Positions 22,802-32,939 of a stretch of 64,000 nucleotides of DNA are shown in pieces. Made by a program: the position numbers and the translations under genes. This DNA is from Guadua angustifolia (Eukaryota; Streptophyta; Magnoliopsida; Poales; Poaceae), in the NCBI GenBank assembly GCA_036346375.1, contig CM070510.1, forward strand, positions 65,506,376-65,570,375, read 5' to 3'. The stretch's first letter is position 1, and each line of letters opens with the position of its first letter. Below the pieces are notes generated by a model that made no database searches, had not been told where the DNA came from, and saw only the letters and a program-made list of their open reading frames with translations.

Positions 22802-24433
22802 ATGATCAAGTCAAGATTGATAGGACGAGAGTCTCATGAGGTGAATCGAGTCAAGTTGGACAAGGCAAAGATGTCATCAATTATATGGTGAAGGTCTTCA
22901 TGCATCGGCATTAAGAAAGAAGACGGCAAGTGACTATTTCTAGACTTGTATTATCTTTGATTTAATTTGAGTCTAAGGATTGCCGTACTATTAAGAGGGA
23001 TGCGATGTCGAATGACTTTTAGATGTGTCAAGTGCTCAAGTGATCCATCCTTGTGAAACTTAGAGAGAGGGTGGTATTGGTGTTGCCGAAAAGTGAGAAT
23101 TGTAGGTCTCCCTTGGATTCTTGATGAAATCTGGATTTATCCTTTAAAATTTGGGTAGTGAGACCTTGTTAGTTGTGTAGCCCTCGTTCTTAGCTTTCCG
23201 TAGAGTCCAAAATCACTCGAATCGGAGTCCGGAGTCAAAAGTTATGCTCGTTTTCGTCGGGCTGCTGAGTCCAATCCGGAGTATCCGGGGTTAAGTCCGG
23301 AGTATCCAGGTTGGTACTCTCGGTTTGGTCAATCCGGAGTATCCGGGGTGTCTAGAGTATCCGGGGTTTAAGTCCGGAGCATCCGGACTTTGCGCAGTTC
23401 AAACGGCTAGTTTTTTGGGGACCTCTATTTAAAGCCCCCTCCTTCCCATTTGAAAAGTGGCCGTTATTCCACTGGTTTGAGGTGCTATCCTCTTGTTCTT
23501 GAGCCCCCTAAACACCTCTTTACCCTTAGATCTAAGTGATCCCCTTTGAGAGAAGGGTTGGGAAGAGTTTGAGGAGTGAGGTGTTAGATTGAGTGAGATT
23601 TGAGTTGCTTGAGCACTTGAGTTCATCTCCAAGTTCATTCTTCGTGAGCATTTGTTACTCTTGGAGGTTGAGGACTCCTAGACTGCTAGGAGGTCGCCTA
23701 CGAGCCACCGGTACTTTGTGTGGTTGGTCGTGGGAAGTTTGTGAAGGCCGGATTCCGCCTCCGCAAGGGAAGGAATCAAAGAAGTAAAGACCGGCGAGTG
23801 CATTTGTGCAACACCGGGAGGAAGAGGGTTGAAAGAGACCCCGGCTCAAGCGTCAAAGGAGTTGAAACCGGCGAGTGCATTTGTATAACACCGGGAGTAA
23901 GAGGGTTGAAAAAGACCCCGACTCAAGTGTGACCGAGCTGCCTCAACGGAGACGTAGGATCCCCTCAAGGATCCGAACTTCGGGTGAAAAATCATCGTCT
24001 CTAAGTTTGCTTCTTGCTCTTGTTTTAGTATTTGATTTTGAATCTTGGAATTGTCCGATCTACTTTTCTATTGAGCTTTCCGCTAGATCTCTACTTGTTC
24101 TAGGTATTTGGTAGTATTTAGAATCTTTGTGTTCAAGTAGTTTGATTAAAAATTGAAGAGATTAAAAATTTCATCTCGAGGTGCCCAACCCGGAGTATCC
24201 GGACATTTAACCCGGAGACTCCGGATAGGTGAAGTTTAATCCATACCGAATGGGTTAATCCGGAGACTCCGGACAAAAACCCCGGATAGTCCGGACATAC
24301 TGGAGTATCCGGTGTAAAAGCTCGGATAGTCCGAACTGATACCCTCGGGATTGTTTTATTCCGCTGTGATTTAGTTTTAAATTTATTATTCGCCTATTCA
24401 CCCCCCCTCTAGGCGACATCCCCTGTCCTTTCA

Positions 24434-25227
24434 GGGAGCCCAGCCGCTCATCGAGGACCCGATCCGGGGACCGCCCCCGGGAACGCTGGGCCTGGCTCCC
24501 TATAGAGTCGGAGGAGTGAATCTCCTCCCTAGTCCGGGACTGGGAGCCGCAGGAGGGACTCCCATCGTCCGAGACCACCTGCTTCCCGTGGGGGCGCTCC
24601 CGGATCGGATGGCGCGGCAGGCGACCACGGAGATCATCGCCGTGACGGCGGCGGCTTTCATCCAAGTGCGACCGAAGGTCCCCACGGTCCCTGTGAACCG
24701 GGACCGCACAAGACGTTTTCCTCGGCCCGCCCACTGGCCGAGCCGCCCTGAGGCGGCTAGGCGAGAGAGCCAAAGACGCGCCCCAACAACGGGAGATCGG
24801 CGGTGCCCAGCCGGTCGGGGAGCCCTACCCGAAGCTGGGCGGCATCCACGAGACCAGCGATATCTCGCAGCCACGGGGTGGCCGGAGAATCTCCTACGAA
24901 CTCCACCGGAGGGTGGTCCAAGAGGGCACGAACCGCGTGCAGATTCTGGGCAGGAGTGGCGGCCTCCATGGCCAGCCGATGTCGCACAGGGTGCTCCGCC
25001 GCTTCCAACGGAGCCACGCTACCACCCTGCGGCGGCGGGGTGAGACGGTCCTTCAACCTGAGAGATTGCCAGGACGCGTCCTGAGTGCCGCTCGCCCCCG
25101 CCGCTCCTTGATGCTGAGAACCCGCCATCTTCAGACGCGCGGGCTGACTTCTTGAAGAAAGGACACCGAAGTTCGCCGAGGAGTTAGCCGGGAAAACCAA
25201 CCACTAGCCCCCTACCTGGCGCGCCCC
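24434..25227 (-). pseudogene. Element C gag N-terminus and leader
   Basis: On the minus strand, a primer-binding-like GGCGCGCCAGGTAGGGGGC region (25209-25227) is followed by a 147-residue open frame from 25200 (MVFPANSSANFGVL..., ASWQSLRLKDRL, ATPWLRDIAGLVDAAQLR). It matches the leader/gag region of element B at 13839-14560. Broken at 24434 by the copia-type LTR. Confidence 0.7.
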
Positions 25228-26439
25228 TGTCGGCGTATTCCGCCTGATAGGCCCGTGATCTACAGACCGGGTTTGGTTCAATAGGAGGGCGTCTTCGCAG
25301 CTGGCTAACCCTAACAAGGGGAAACCCTAAAGACCCCCGTGCAGTGAACTCCGATGGCTATGAACTAGGGATGACACAGAGATTTTACCCAGGTTCAGGC
25401 CCCCTTTGTCTTGGGTAATAGCCTTACTTCCTGCTGGATTGTTTAAAGAGTGTTTGAAGCTAGTACAGTACAGAGCTTGGGAGTTACAAGTTCTTCCTTA
25501 GGCTCTACTGCGGAACTCTTGCCTGTTCGACTCGTCCTCTCCCTTCCCCATGCACCAGAAGGCCCTTATGTAGGCCGGGCTAACGGGAGTAGGTAAAAGG
25601 GGGGTCATCATGCTGATCCTTATGCATTTATTACTCCTTCCTGTGTTGTCCCGTTTCTCCAGCCTTATTAAATGCCGACGCATGGCCTCGCCCGGTCCGC
25701 CTGGTACATGACCTCTCTTTGACGGGTAGGTGGGAGGCGTCAGAGGAATGAGCCTATTGCAGAAATCCTCACAGTTGATAGGCCTGACACCGCAGGCCTG
25801 CCGTCTGGCACGGTACGATAGGGGAAGGAGACTTCGAGGTGAAGCTACCTCGCACCGCCTTTTTGTCTTGCGGCGGAAGCGGCGGCGGTTTCCCCACCGC
25901 CGCCGGGCGCCGCGTGGCAAGACTTGGCGGGCGTGTTCGCCGCTTGCTCGCCAAAGCCGCCACGTGGATTGGGGCCGAACAGCGGCGTGCTTCGCCACCG
26001 CCGCCGAAGCGCCACGCGGCCGTAAGACTGCGGCGGGCGTGTTCGCCACCTGCGTTCGCCAAAGCCGCCACGTGATCGGGCGCCGGCGGCGGCGTGCTTT
26101 CGCCACCGCCGCCGGGCGCCACGTGGGCGCAAGCTTTGGCGGCGGGCGTGCTTCGCCGCTTGCTTCGCCAAAGCCGCCACGGATCGGGCGCCGGCGAGCA
26201 AGGCGTGCTTCGCCACCGCCACCGGCGCCACGCGGGTTTAAGACTGGCGGCGGGCGTTTCGCCCGCCGTTCGCTAGGCCGCCACATGGATCGGGGCCGGC
26301 GGCGGCGTGTTTCGCCCACCGCCGGGCGCCACGTGGCGGCGCTGGCCGGTGGGCGTGCTTTCGCCGCCTGCTTCGCCAGGCGCCACGTGGAAGGGCTTTG
26401 TGCGTCGGAGAGGGTACCCCAGCGCGAAGTACGCTGACA
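25228..26439 (-). repeat. Element C 5' LTR (1212 bp)
   Basis: Starts TGTCAGCGTACTTCGCGC (minus strand, from 26439) and ends ATACGCCGACA at 25228. It is longer than the LTRs of element B because 25870-26400 is a GC-rich array of imperfect units alternating GCCACGTGG-type G-boxes with GGCGGGCGTG and TTCGCC motifs. Confidence 0.85.
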
Positions 26440-26603
26440 AACGCCTTCAATGAATCCCATCTGTTTTTAAATTGTTGTTTCTTGTAATCCTTCCCTGTTC
26501 TAGAAAAGAAATTTTCAGCTAAGTTCTTATATCTTTTGGCAGTCAAAGTTCCAAGAGGTCTATTACCATCATCTATCTCCTCCACACAAATAGTGCCCTA
26601 ATT
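26440..26603 (-). pseudogene. Harbinger Myb/SANT-like protein, N-terminal exon part
   Basis: It encodes CVEEIDDGNRPLGTLT, YKNLAENFFSRTGKDY and FKNRWDSLKA, the first half of the Myb/SANT-like domain whose second half lies 13.7 kb away at 12719. The 5-bp repeat AACGC (26440-26444) marks the insertion point. Any further upstream exon was not identified. Confidence 0.85.
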
Positions 26604-27428
26604 TGAAAGGTATCCTAATTGGCTTTGACAGTAGTATTGTCCTCCGTCTAATTTTCAACAAGTAACGTTTAGATAAAGCAAGGGTGGCCTCCAAATAAAT
26701 GAGTTCATCTGATCTACTTGCTAATGAGTTCTAGCTAAAAATATCTCAGCTTTGCATTGGTGGGTGAGTGGCATTGGTGGGTAATTATCTCTGAAGTTTA
26801 GTGGTATTTTCATATTTGTGTATTTCATAATCCACATAAGCACCTTTCATCTGGATTGTGGATTCTAGTGCATTAGGATAGATTGGATTGTGAAAATCGA
26901 TTCCTAGAATCAATCTGTTTTTTTTTATTCTGCTTTTGAGATCAGAATCTAGAATCAAAAGCCAAAACAAACCGGCCTTTATAGCATCTGTTCAGAAAAT
27001 TATTTTTTGATTCGTCATTCAGTCTTCGATTCTGAGTACGGTTTTTTTTGATCGACCAGACGGTCTGCTTGTGCTCAAGGTTCAGATTTTATAGCCCCTG
27101 AATTCATATGCAGAGCCTAATTCATGACGCCCGCAATGCATTCTGAGCGCTTGTTTTGCGGTTGATCTCGTGGCACCGTTAGAAGGACGAAACGTACGTT
27201 GGTGATAGCAAGAAGCCAAGAACCCACGCACTAATTAGTTAACAAGCAAACATTTCTGATGCATGCTGCTCGGTTTATCGATATCATACATGAAAGTTAT
27301 TATCATCAGCTGAGATTAATCAACAATGACAAATTTCACAGTTGACATGGTGCATATTACAGCCAATCCTGAGCGGAAGTAGTGTAGTACAGTCCAGCAT
27401 GAGCAGGACGAACGAGGCACACAGAGCA

Positions 27429-27944
27429 CTAGCAGGAGGATGAGGCGTAGGCGCGCGGGGGCGCGGGGGGCAGGGGCCGGAGGAGCAGGTGGTCGCAGAT
27501 GGCGGCGAACTCGGCCATGACCTCGGCGACCATGCCGGCCTTGCCCTTGCCCACGAGCATCCTGACCAGTGCCCCCACCCGCGCGTCGAATTCCACCCCC
27601 TTCGGCTGCTGGGGTCGGAGGAGGGCGCGCGCGTGGCGGGAGGCCCTGAGCAGCGTGCCCGCGCGGAGGGAGGAGTCGGCCAGCGCGGCCGCGTAGCCCG
27701 TCGCAGCGCGGCTGGAGGAGCGGGCCTGGTCCGCAGGAGCGGCAGCAGAAGAGGGCAGCGCCGACGGCGCGAGCGCCGCCCCCCTGGCCCGCGCGGTGGC
27801 AGCTAGACGAGTTGGCGGCTTGGAGAAGGCGGAAGAGGCAGAGGGCCTGAGGTGGAGCGCGCGGTGGTGGTGGTGGTGAGGCGGTGGCGGCGGGAGGGAC
27901 GCGGGGAGCGGGAGCGCCCCGTGCAGGGAGACGGCCGCGTCCAT
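27429..27944 (-). CDS. ATP synthase delta (OSCP)-like protein, plastid-targeted
   Basis: Single-exon frame of 171 residues. Residues 1-70 form a chloroplast-transit-like leader (Ala/Ser/Pro/His-rich, PPPPPHHHHH, few acids). Residues 80-150 resemble the N-terminal domain of ATP synthase delta/OSCP: AATGYAAALADSSLRAGTLL, RHARALL, then VGALVRMLVGKGKAGMVAEV and MAEFAAICDHLL. In the family this domain clamps F1 to the stator. The protein stops shortly after, without the usual C-terminal domain of about 80 residues, so it is either a shortened paralogue or a delta-like protein with another role. It starts at the first ATG (context GCGCCATGG). Strong GC bias, typical of grass genes. The family call is by motif pattern only. 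Confidence 0.6.
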   Translation of the reverse strand: MDAAVSLHGALPLPASLPPPPPHHHHHRALHLRPSASSAFSKPPTRLAATARARGAALAPSALPSSAAAPADQARSSSRAATGYAAALADSSLRAGTLLRASRHARALLRPQQPKGVEFDARVGALVRMLVGKGKAGMVAEVMAEFAAICDHLLLRPLPPAPPRAYASSSC

Positions 27945-28232
27945 GGCGCTGAGCCGAGGCTGCTGCTACCACCAGCTGGGAAACGAGTGGCTATCGTTGG
28001 CGGTTCCGTGTTAATTATGCTATGCTATCTCGACCGGATCCAAGAATGGACGTGGAGGCGGCGGACACGCGCAAACACTCGACTGGACGGGACGACGGCG
28101 CAGCCTCATCTCAACGTGGCGGCAAGCTGACGCAGTCCAAAGCGGCGAACAAGAAAAAGGCCGATCTTTTTTTGGGCTAGCGACTGCATCGGGCGATCAC
28201 GGCAGCCTGCCTGAGGGAGCTTGCGCGACTTA

Positions 28233-28604
28233 GACCATCTCCAGCAGCCTTGGGAAAAACGACTGCACATATGGATCTTTTGCCCGGCCGAGCCGCAGCC
28301 CAAGAGGGGGATTTTGCCGGCCTCCTCAGCAGCACGCGCATTTGCGGCACATAGCGACGTGGGTAGTTGAGTCCCGTGCCCGCACTAACCGCTCCGCGCT
28401 CGAACTTCCGCTCCCTCCTGCGCGAACAAGAAGAACGACATTTGGTTTGCACAGATGAGAGAGAATGCGTGCAGATGCAAAGCCTATGACCCGCCTGCCC
28501 ATTTTGCGAGGCCACTTGTGCGGACTCCTAGACCTGCTACAGTACAGGGCTGGGCGCGCAAAATGGGTTTGCGCAGCCACTTGCGCGGCCCGCTGGAGAA
28601 GGTC
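28233..28604. mobile_element. PIF/Harbinger-type MITE (372 bp)
   Basis: Ends GACCATCTCCAGCAGCC and, on the other strand, GACCTTCTCCAGCGGGCC, flanked by TTA (28230-28232 and 28605-28607). No coding content. It lies upstream of the delta-like gene. Confidence 0.75.
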
Positions 28605-28607
28605 TTA

Positions 28608-30160
28608 CTACCGCGGAAGGAACGATACGTATCATCTGTTATAGCGAAATGTGACTAATCCATTTACCATGGTATGGAAGCACTGTACATACTTGTCGTG
28701 GGACGGGAAGATGTTAGATTTGTAATTTGGTTATAAATGGAGTTAAACTTAAAAAAATAATTTGGGCCCAAGAGGAGGAAAGTAAATTTGGTTTGGCTCG
28801 TGCCTCGTGCGGTGTCCCGGCCCTCAAGAGAAGAGATAGCCCACGGAAACGTAGCTGCCGGAGTGCCGGTTGATCCTGATCCGTTGTGCTTAGGAGACAC
28901 GAAGTCAGGGAGCAGCTTCTGCCTTTCTATGTTGTGCCCACGCCGTCTTACTGCCGACATGGTACAACCACGGATGCAGATGATATCATGATAGAGCCGC
29001 AGGCCCAACACTTTGCTGGGGCTCGATCGCTAGCCAATTGTGTTGTACATACTGTACTAGAGATCTTTTACAATACCGGAGACATAAAAAATTTACATTA
29101 AACTTGTACTAAGATACACTGTAAAAGTTTAAAAGTTAGATGTACTACCTTTTATTATCTCTTATAGTACCAGCTCAATGTAAACTTTGTTATCTTGAGA
29201 GGTACTATATGGTACCACTAAATTATCTTAAGCTTTTGTTCCTCTGGGTATATTCATCTTTTAAATTTTTTCTATACCTCTTAGTACTAGCTCATAATAT
29301 ATTTTGATACCTCTTAAAGATGTGAAAAAGTTTCATCAGTTACAGCAAATTTTCATGAAGCTTGAGCAAGTAGCCAATAGAATATTGGGATCGAGTGTCT
29401 ATCTTTTATTCATATGATTTACTTGGTGCAAATCATTCAAATTTTCCAACCAATAGATTTACATCCAACTGTTCAGACCTACCTCCTATCTACCATATAT
29501 AACCTCCACCCCACCCCAACAACCCTAGTGTCGCCTCCTGCCTCTCTCATCCCCACTACCATAGTGCGCCATCGCCTGCATTGTCGACCCTACCTCCTCA
29601 TCTCTCTGCCACATCTCAACCTCCCATCACCATCGATGCCGGATCCACAACCGCCACCTGCCACCTCTTAATTGCTAGTTTGTTCTTGTCACCCCCCTCC
29701 CTCCACCCATCCTCCACCACTCGCTACCCTCCTTCAACCCACGGCCGGCAACACCACCACTGCCGCCTCATTATCCTGCCATTGCCACTGTCCACTGTCG
29801 ATCGTCCCGCTGCCCCAGCCTCTCTCATGGTTGAAAAAAAAACATGCTAGCAATTCCTTAGTATATTATACTGGAGCCTGCAGGGATGCCTAGCTAACTG
29901 TACAGACATTACCAAAAAAAAATTTGACCAATCGTTGGTCTGATATCTGGCTCCTTTCAACAGGAATACAGGAAGGATTTGGTTCAGCCTTCAACTTGCT
30001 GCATGCTGTGGTTAGATTAATCCCCCCTTGCACACCCAGCCAACAGGTTCCGTCACACTGCCCGTGCTCTCCTCTCCAACCACCCATGGTTTTCTCACAA
30101 ACCTCCGGCCTCCACGAATCAGCATGGCAGTACAGATGTGCATATACAACCAAACAAGTC
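28608..30160. other. Intergenic, no gene seen
   Basis: 28608-29400 is AT-rich with several TAGTACC/GGTACTA motifs that may be decayed MITE ends. 29440-29830 is a C-rich pyrimidine stretch without a convincing frame. The FLZ gene promoter begins near the right end. Confidence 0.5.
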
Positions 30161-30164
30161 AGGC

Positions 30165-30174
30165 TTATATAAAA
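30165..30174 (+). promoter_or_regulatory. TATA box of the FLZ gene
   Basis: TTATATAAAA lies about 260 bases before the FLZ start codon. Transcription is expected near 30200, giving a 5' leader of about 230 bases. Confidence 0.6.
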
Positions 30175-30431
30175 CCTTGGGTCCTTGGGTAGCTAGCTCT
30201 CATCTACTAAACCAGCAAGAAGAGAAGAGGTCATCATTCACGTACGACTCTCCTCTTCTCGCAAGAAGAAAAACAAATTAAAGTAGCCAAGTCAGTCGAT
30301 CATGATCAGTGACCTGCGGAGTACGTAGCAACTCGATCCGAATCCGATCCTCACGAGAGCAGCGAAACCATGCAGGCAGCAGATAGCTAGCTAGCTAGCT
30401 TGAGATTTTTATTAATTGTTCGAGAGAGCAC

Positions 30432-31110
30432 ATGCAAGAGGTCATGACCTCCACCGCCGCCGCGCCGATGGAAGAGGAGCGGTACGTGAAGGTGGCGTCG
30501 AGGTTCTTCCGGGTGAAGCCGGCCAGTGGCGGCACCATGGTCCGTTGTCTCCACTACCTCGAGTCCTGCTTCCTCTGCAAGAAGTACATCTCCCGCAACC
30601 GCGACATCTTCATGTACAGGTACGCGCAGATTAAATCTAGCTAGTGCCTAGTGCTACTTTGCTATCGATCCAAACATACGCCTCCGTCCAGCTTCCATGC
30701 ATCGTCTAATCCCATGCATGGATATGCAGAGCTACTATATATATATAATCTTTAATCCTAGCTAGCTCAAAATTAAAGAAAGAGGCTATTTGATCCGAAC
30801 GGTTGGTTCTTAGTATGCATTAATTGGTATCTCGGTAGTGATATCGATCCGTTGTTTTGGATGTGCGTGCAGAGGGGACGCCGCGTTCTGCAGCGAGGAC
30901 TGCAGGCAGGAACAGATTGACATGGACGAGGCGCTCGACGCGGTGGCGCGCCGGCACCGCCTCCTCCTGCGCTACAAGCCGCCCTCCCCGGCGGCCGACG
31001 AGCTGGCCGGCACCGCGCGGCGTGAGTCGGCATCGTCGAGGCCTCCGATGATGCACCGCCGGCCGACCATCGCTAACCTCGCCGCGCGCACTCCCTTGGC
31101 CGCCGGCTAG
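30432..31110 (+). CDS. FLZ-type zinc finger protein (DUF581)
   Basis: Two exons, 30432-30619 and 30873-31110, with GT-AG borders, give 141 residues. The FLZ domain spans about residues 38-80: FLxxCxxCxK-type FLCKKYISRNRDIFMYRG followed by FCSEDCRQEQ. The two Cys pairs (CFLC and CSEDC) bind one zinc, and the intron falls inside the domain as is common in this family. Flanks are short: a basic N-terminus (YVKVASRFFRV) and a Ser/Ala/Pro tail. FLZ proteins bind SnRK1 kinase subunits and act as adaptors in energy and stress signalling. That role is from family knowledge. The ATG at 30432 is the first in frame, and a second in-frame ATG lies 4 codons later. Confidence 0.92.
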
Positions 31111-32694
31111 CCAGACAACGTACGTGCCGTTACCTGCAGGGTCGTGCAGCTGCGCGCGCTCATGCATGCATCGCACTGACTGGTTGTGCATGCGCGACGT
31201 CGTACGTCGCAGGAATCAGTGGCCGGTTGATATGTAGACGGTGTCTGCATATCTTTGCCGTCTTGTATGGTGTTCATTGTACAGGTCCTTCTGATTCCTG
31301 CGATTAGTTACTGCAGAGAAACATCAACGGCAGGCACCTAGGTCGAGCTAGCTAGCTAGACAGTGTGTTAGATTGGTTCACTTCTCCGTAATGTCGTTGT
31401 TCTTTGGGATGGGATCTCTATATATAATGCATCCACAGTTGGTTTCCTTGGCATGCATGCATGATCATGCAAGTGAATTGATAGAGAGTTATTCCATCCA
31501 TCGAGAGTACTTGCTAGAGGGGAGAGATGAAAATGAAAGCAGCTTTATTACATTGATATATAAAGCCGTCATCTTTCTGGGTTGTGAGATGATCGATCGA
31601 CATGCAGTACAAAATAAAAAAGAGGCTATTTCCAGCATATATGTTTCCAGGAGAAATTCATCTACGTACGTGTATGTAGCATGTATTGATGCTCGATCAT
31701 CTATGAAAGCTATCATCAGCATTGCAGTCCGTCTGAGATCAAGATTAATTGCTGTCATGCATGCTGTGTGTGTTTGGCTCCGTTTACGCTTTTCCCACTT
31801 AATTTCGGCTTCAGATAAGCAACTTCGAAGTGGATGTGGATCAGAAGGAAGGATTGAGGTGGCCTTGCTCGTACTTGTCCTTCAAGTCCGGGTGATGCTA
31901 GTCAACTTCATCCTAGATCTACTGTACTAGTAGGCACTTTTTTCAGAGCTTATGAACATGAATCATCTTGGAGGCGGTCAAGATTATGTCTGTGATCAGG
32001 AGGTTAAAACATTTCCTTTTTACCCGTTCAAAATTATTGTCAAGTGGCTACGATATAAAAAGCTGCGCGAGATTGTATACGCATCATGTTCTTTCATTTT
32101 GCGGCAAACAAAAGCACAGCAAAGTTTACATCCAGCCAGCCATTTCATGATCGTGACATATATATATGTTGTAAAAAAGGGAGAGAACTCTTTAGTCTTT
32201 ACAATGTTTTATTGACTTTGTGCAATAGTCTTTAACAATTTTGTTTTTATCGTAGCGAATTGACTTTGTGAAAATCGTTGGACCGAAAAATCGCAATGTA
32301 TGCAGAATTCAAGTCCGGACACAAGTCATTTGTGAATCTTTTCTAGTTGCACTTTTTCTTTCCTTTGATATCATCGCCTGTAGTACGTCTTCTGATCACT
32401 AGACGTACTGGCATATCGTTTTTTCCCGTAAGCTTTTACCCAAAAGAACAAAATAATCCTAGGATGGGGTTCTCGTTGATTTGGCGGTCAACATGATACA
32501 TCATCGTGCCACAAAACATACTAGAACAGAATTAACACAAATGCATGCATGACCGTGTTACTTGCACTTTTGACTATAAAACGCCAAGGTGAATACTGTG
32601 AGCCTATCTGAGACACCCAAGCATACCCATTGGCAACCTTGTTTATGGGACCCAAAATTACAAACTAATCATGTGCACTAAAAGATCAGCTACC
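31111..32694. other. 3' flank of FLZ gene and intergenic
   Basis: Contains many CATGCATG and AGCTAGCT runs typical of grass UTRs and intergenic DNA. A 185-codon open stretch at 31373-31930 has no ATG at its start and no recognisable domain, and I do not call it a gene. Confidence 0.5.
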
Positions 32695-32698
32695 TTAA

Positions 32699-32935
32699 GG
32701 GTGTATTAGATTGTTTGTACCAAGTGGTATATGTATGAGACGGTTTTAAAAAGAAAAGTCATCAATATGTCTGGTTACTTGAATAAAACCACCCATCCTG
32801 AATTGTGAGATACAAATTTAAAGAATATTCTCTATAGATGTTCAACTATTCTATTCACCTAAAATAATGGAATCAAATGGTATAAAACCATCCATCCTAT
32901 CACATTCAACCTCACCCTACTGACCAAACAGGCCC
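32699..32935. mobile_element. Tourist-like MITE (237 bp)
   Basis: Ends GGGTGTATTAGATTGTTTG and, on the other strand, GGGCCTGTTTGGTCAGTAG, flanked by TTAA (32695-32698 and 32936-32939). The inverted repeats are imperfect. Non-coding. Confidence 0.65.
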
Positions 32936-32939
32936 TTAA

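Larger units (their letters stand above)
12910..24433 (+). mobile_element. Copia-type large LTR, copy 1 (5'-truncated, split by element B)
   Basis: Two pieces, 12910-13074 and 22802-24433, join at the ATGAT target site of element B and align with 39316-41171 of the intact solo LTR. The 3' end CACCCCCCCTCTAGGCGACA and CCTGTCCTTTCA is preserved. It lacks the first about 0.8 kb. The TATA-like CTATTTAAAG lies at about 23426. It carries many CCGGA-GTA-TCCGG inverted repeats (about 23275-23395 and 24190-24335). Confidence 0.75.
12725..26439 (-). mobile_element. Gypsy (Tat-like) element C, minus strand, with nested elements
   Basis: Bounded by a 5-bp target duplication AACGC (12720-12724 and 26440-26444) and TG...CA ends. 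The 5' LTR is at the right (26439 down to 25228), followed by a primer-binding-like site and the start of gag. Then a large copia-type LTR interrupts, carrying element B. Only a stub of the 3' LTR remains at the left (12725-12898). All of pol has been lost, probably by deletion, after the insertion at 24433. Same family as element B, in opposite orientation. Confidence 0.85.
8337..26978 (-). mobile_element. PIF/Harbinger DNA transposon with nested insertions
   Basis: Terminal inverted repeats GGGCCTGTTTGTTTCAGCT (left) and AGGCCGGTTTGTTTTGGCT (right, reverse complement) are flanked by the 3-bp duplication TTA (8334-8336 and 26979-26981), the Harbinger signature. Inside are a DDE transposase and a Myb/SANT-like protein, the two standard genes of the superfamily, both on the minus strand. 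Without the 13.7-kb gypsy nest and a 0.7-kb LINE fragment the element is about 4.2 kb. It also holds NEAP-like host exons. The left terminus shares a subterminal AATACCCC(T)AGCTGTTT motif with the MITE at 35855. Confidence 0.85.
8060..27260 (+). repeat. Host tandem duplication, copy B (split by Harbinger)
   Basis: The second copy of the unit runs from about 8060 to 8336 and resumes at 26979-27260 on the far side of the Harbinger element. The right part shares GAGCCTAATTC, CTCGTGGCAC (CTTGTGGCAC in copy A), TTAGAAG and TTTCTGATGCATGC, in order, with 7840-8020 of copy A. This supports a single ancestral segment interrupted at the TTA target site. Confidence 0.55.

Noticed and set aside
25498..26460. 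Long Arg-rich frames on both strands in the element C LTR
   Set aside because: They arise from the GC-rich tandem array and are not proteins.
31373..31930. 185-codon open frame downstream of the FLZ gene
   Set aside because: No ATG at its start, no recognisable domain, composition like flanking intergenic DNA, and overlapping open frame on the other strand.
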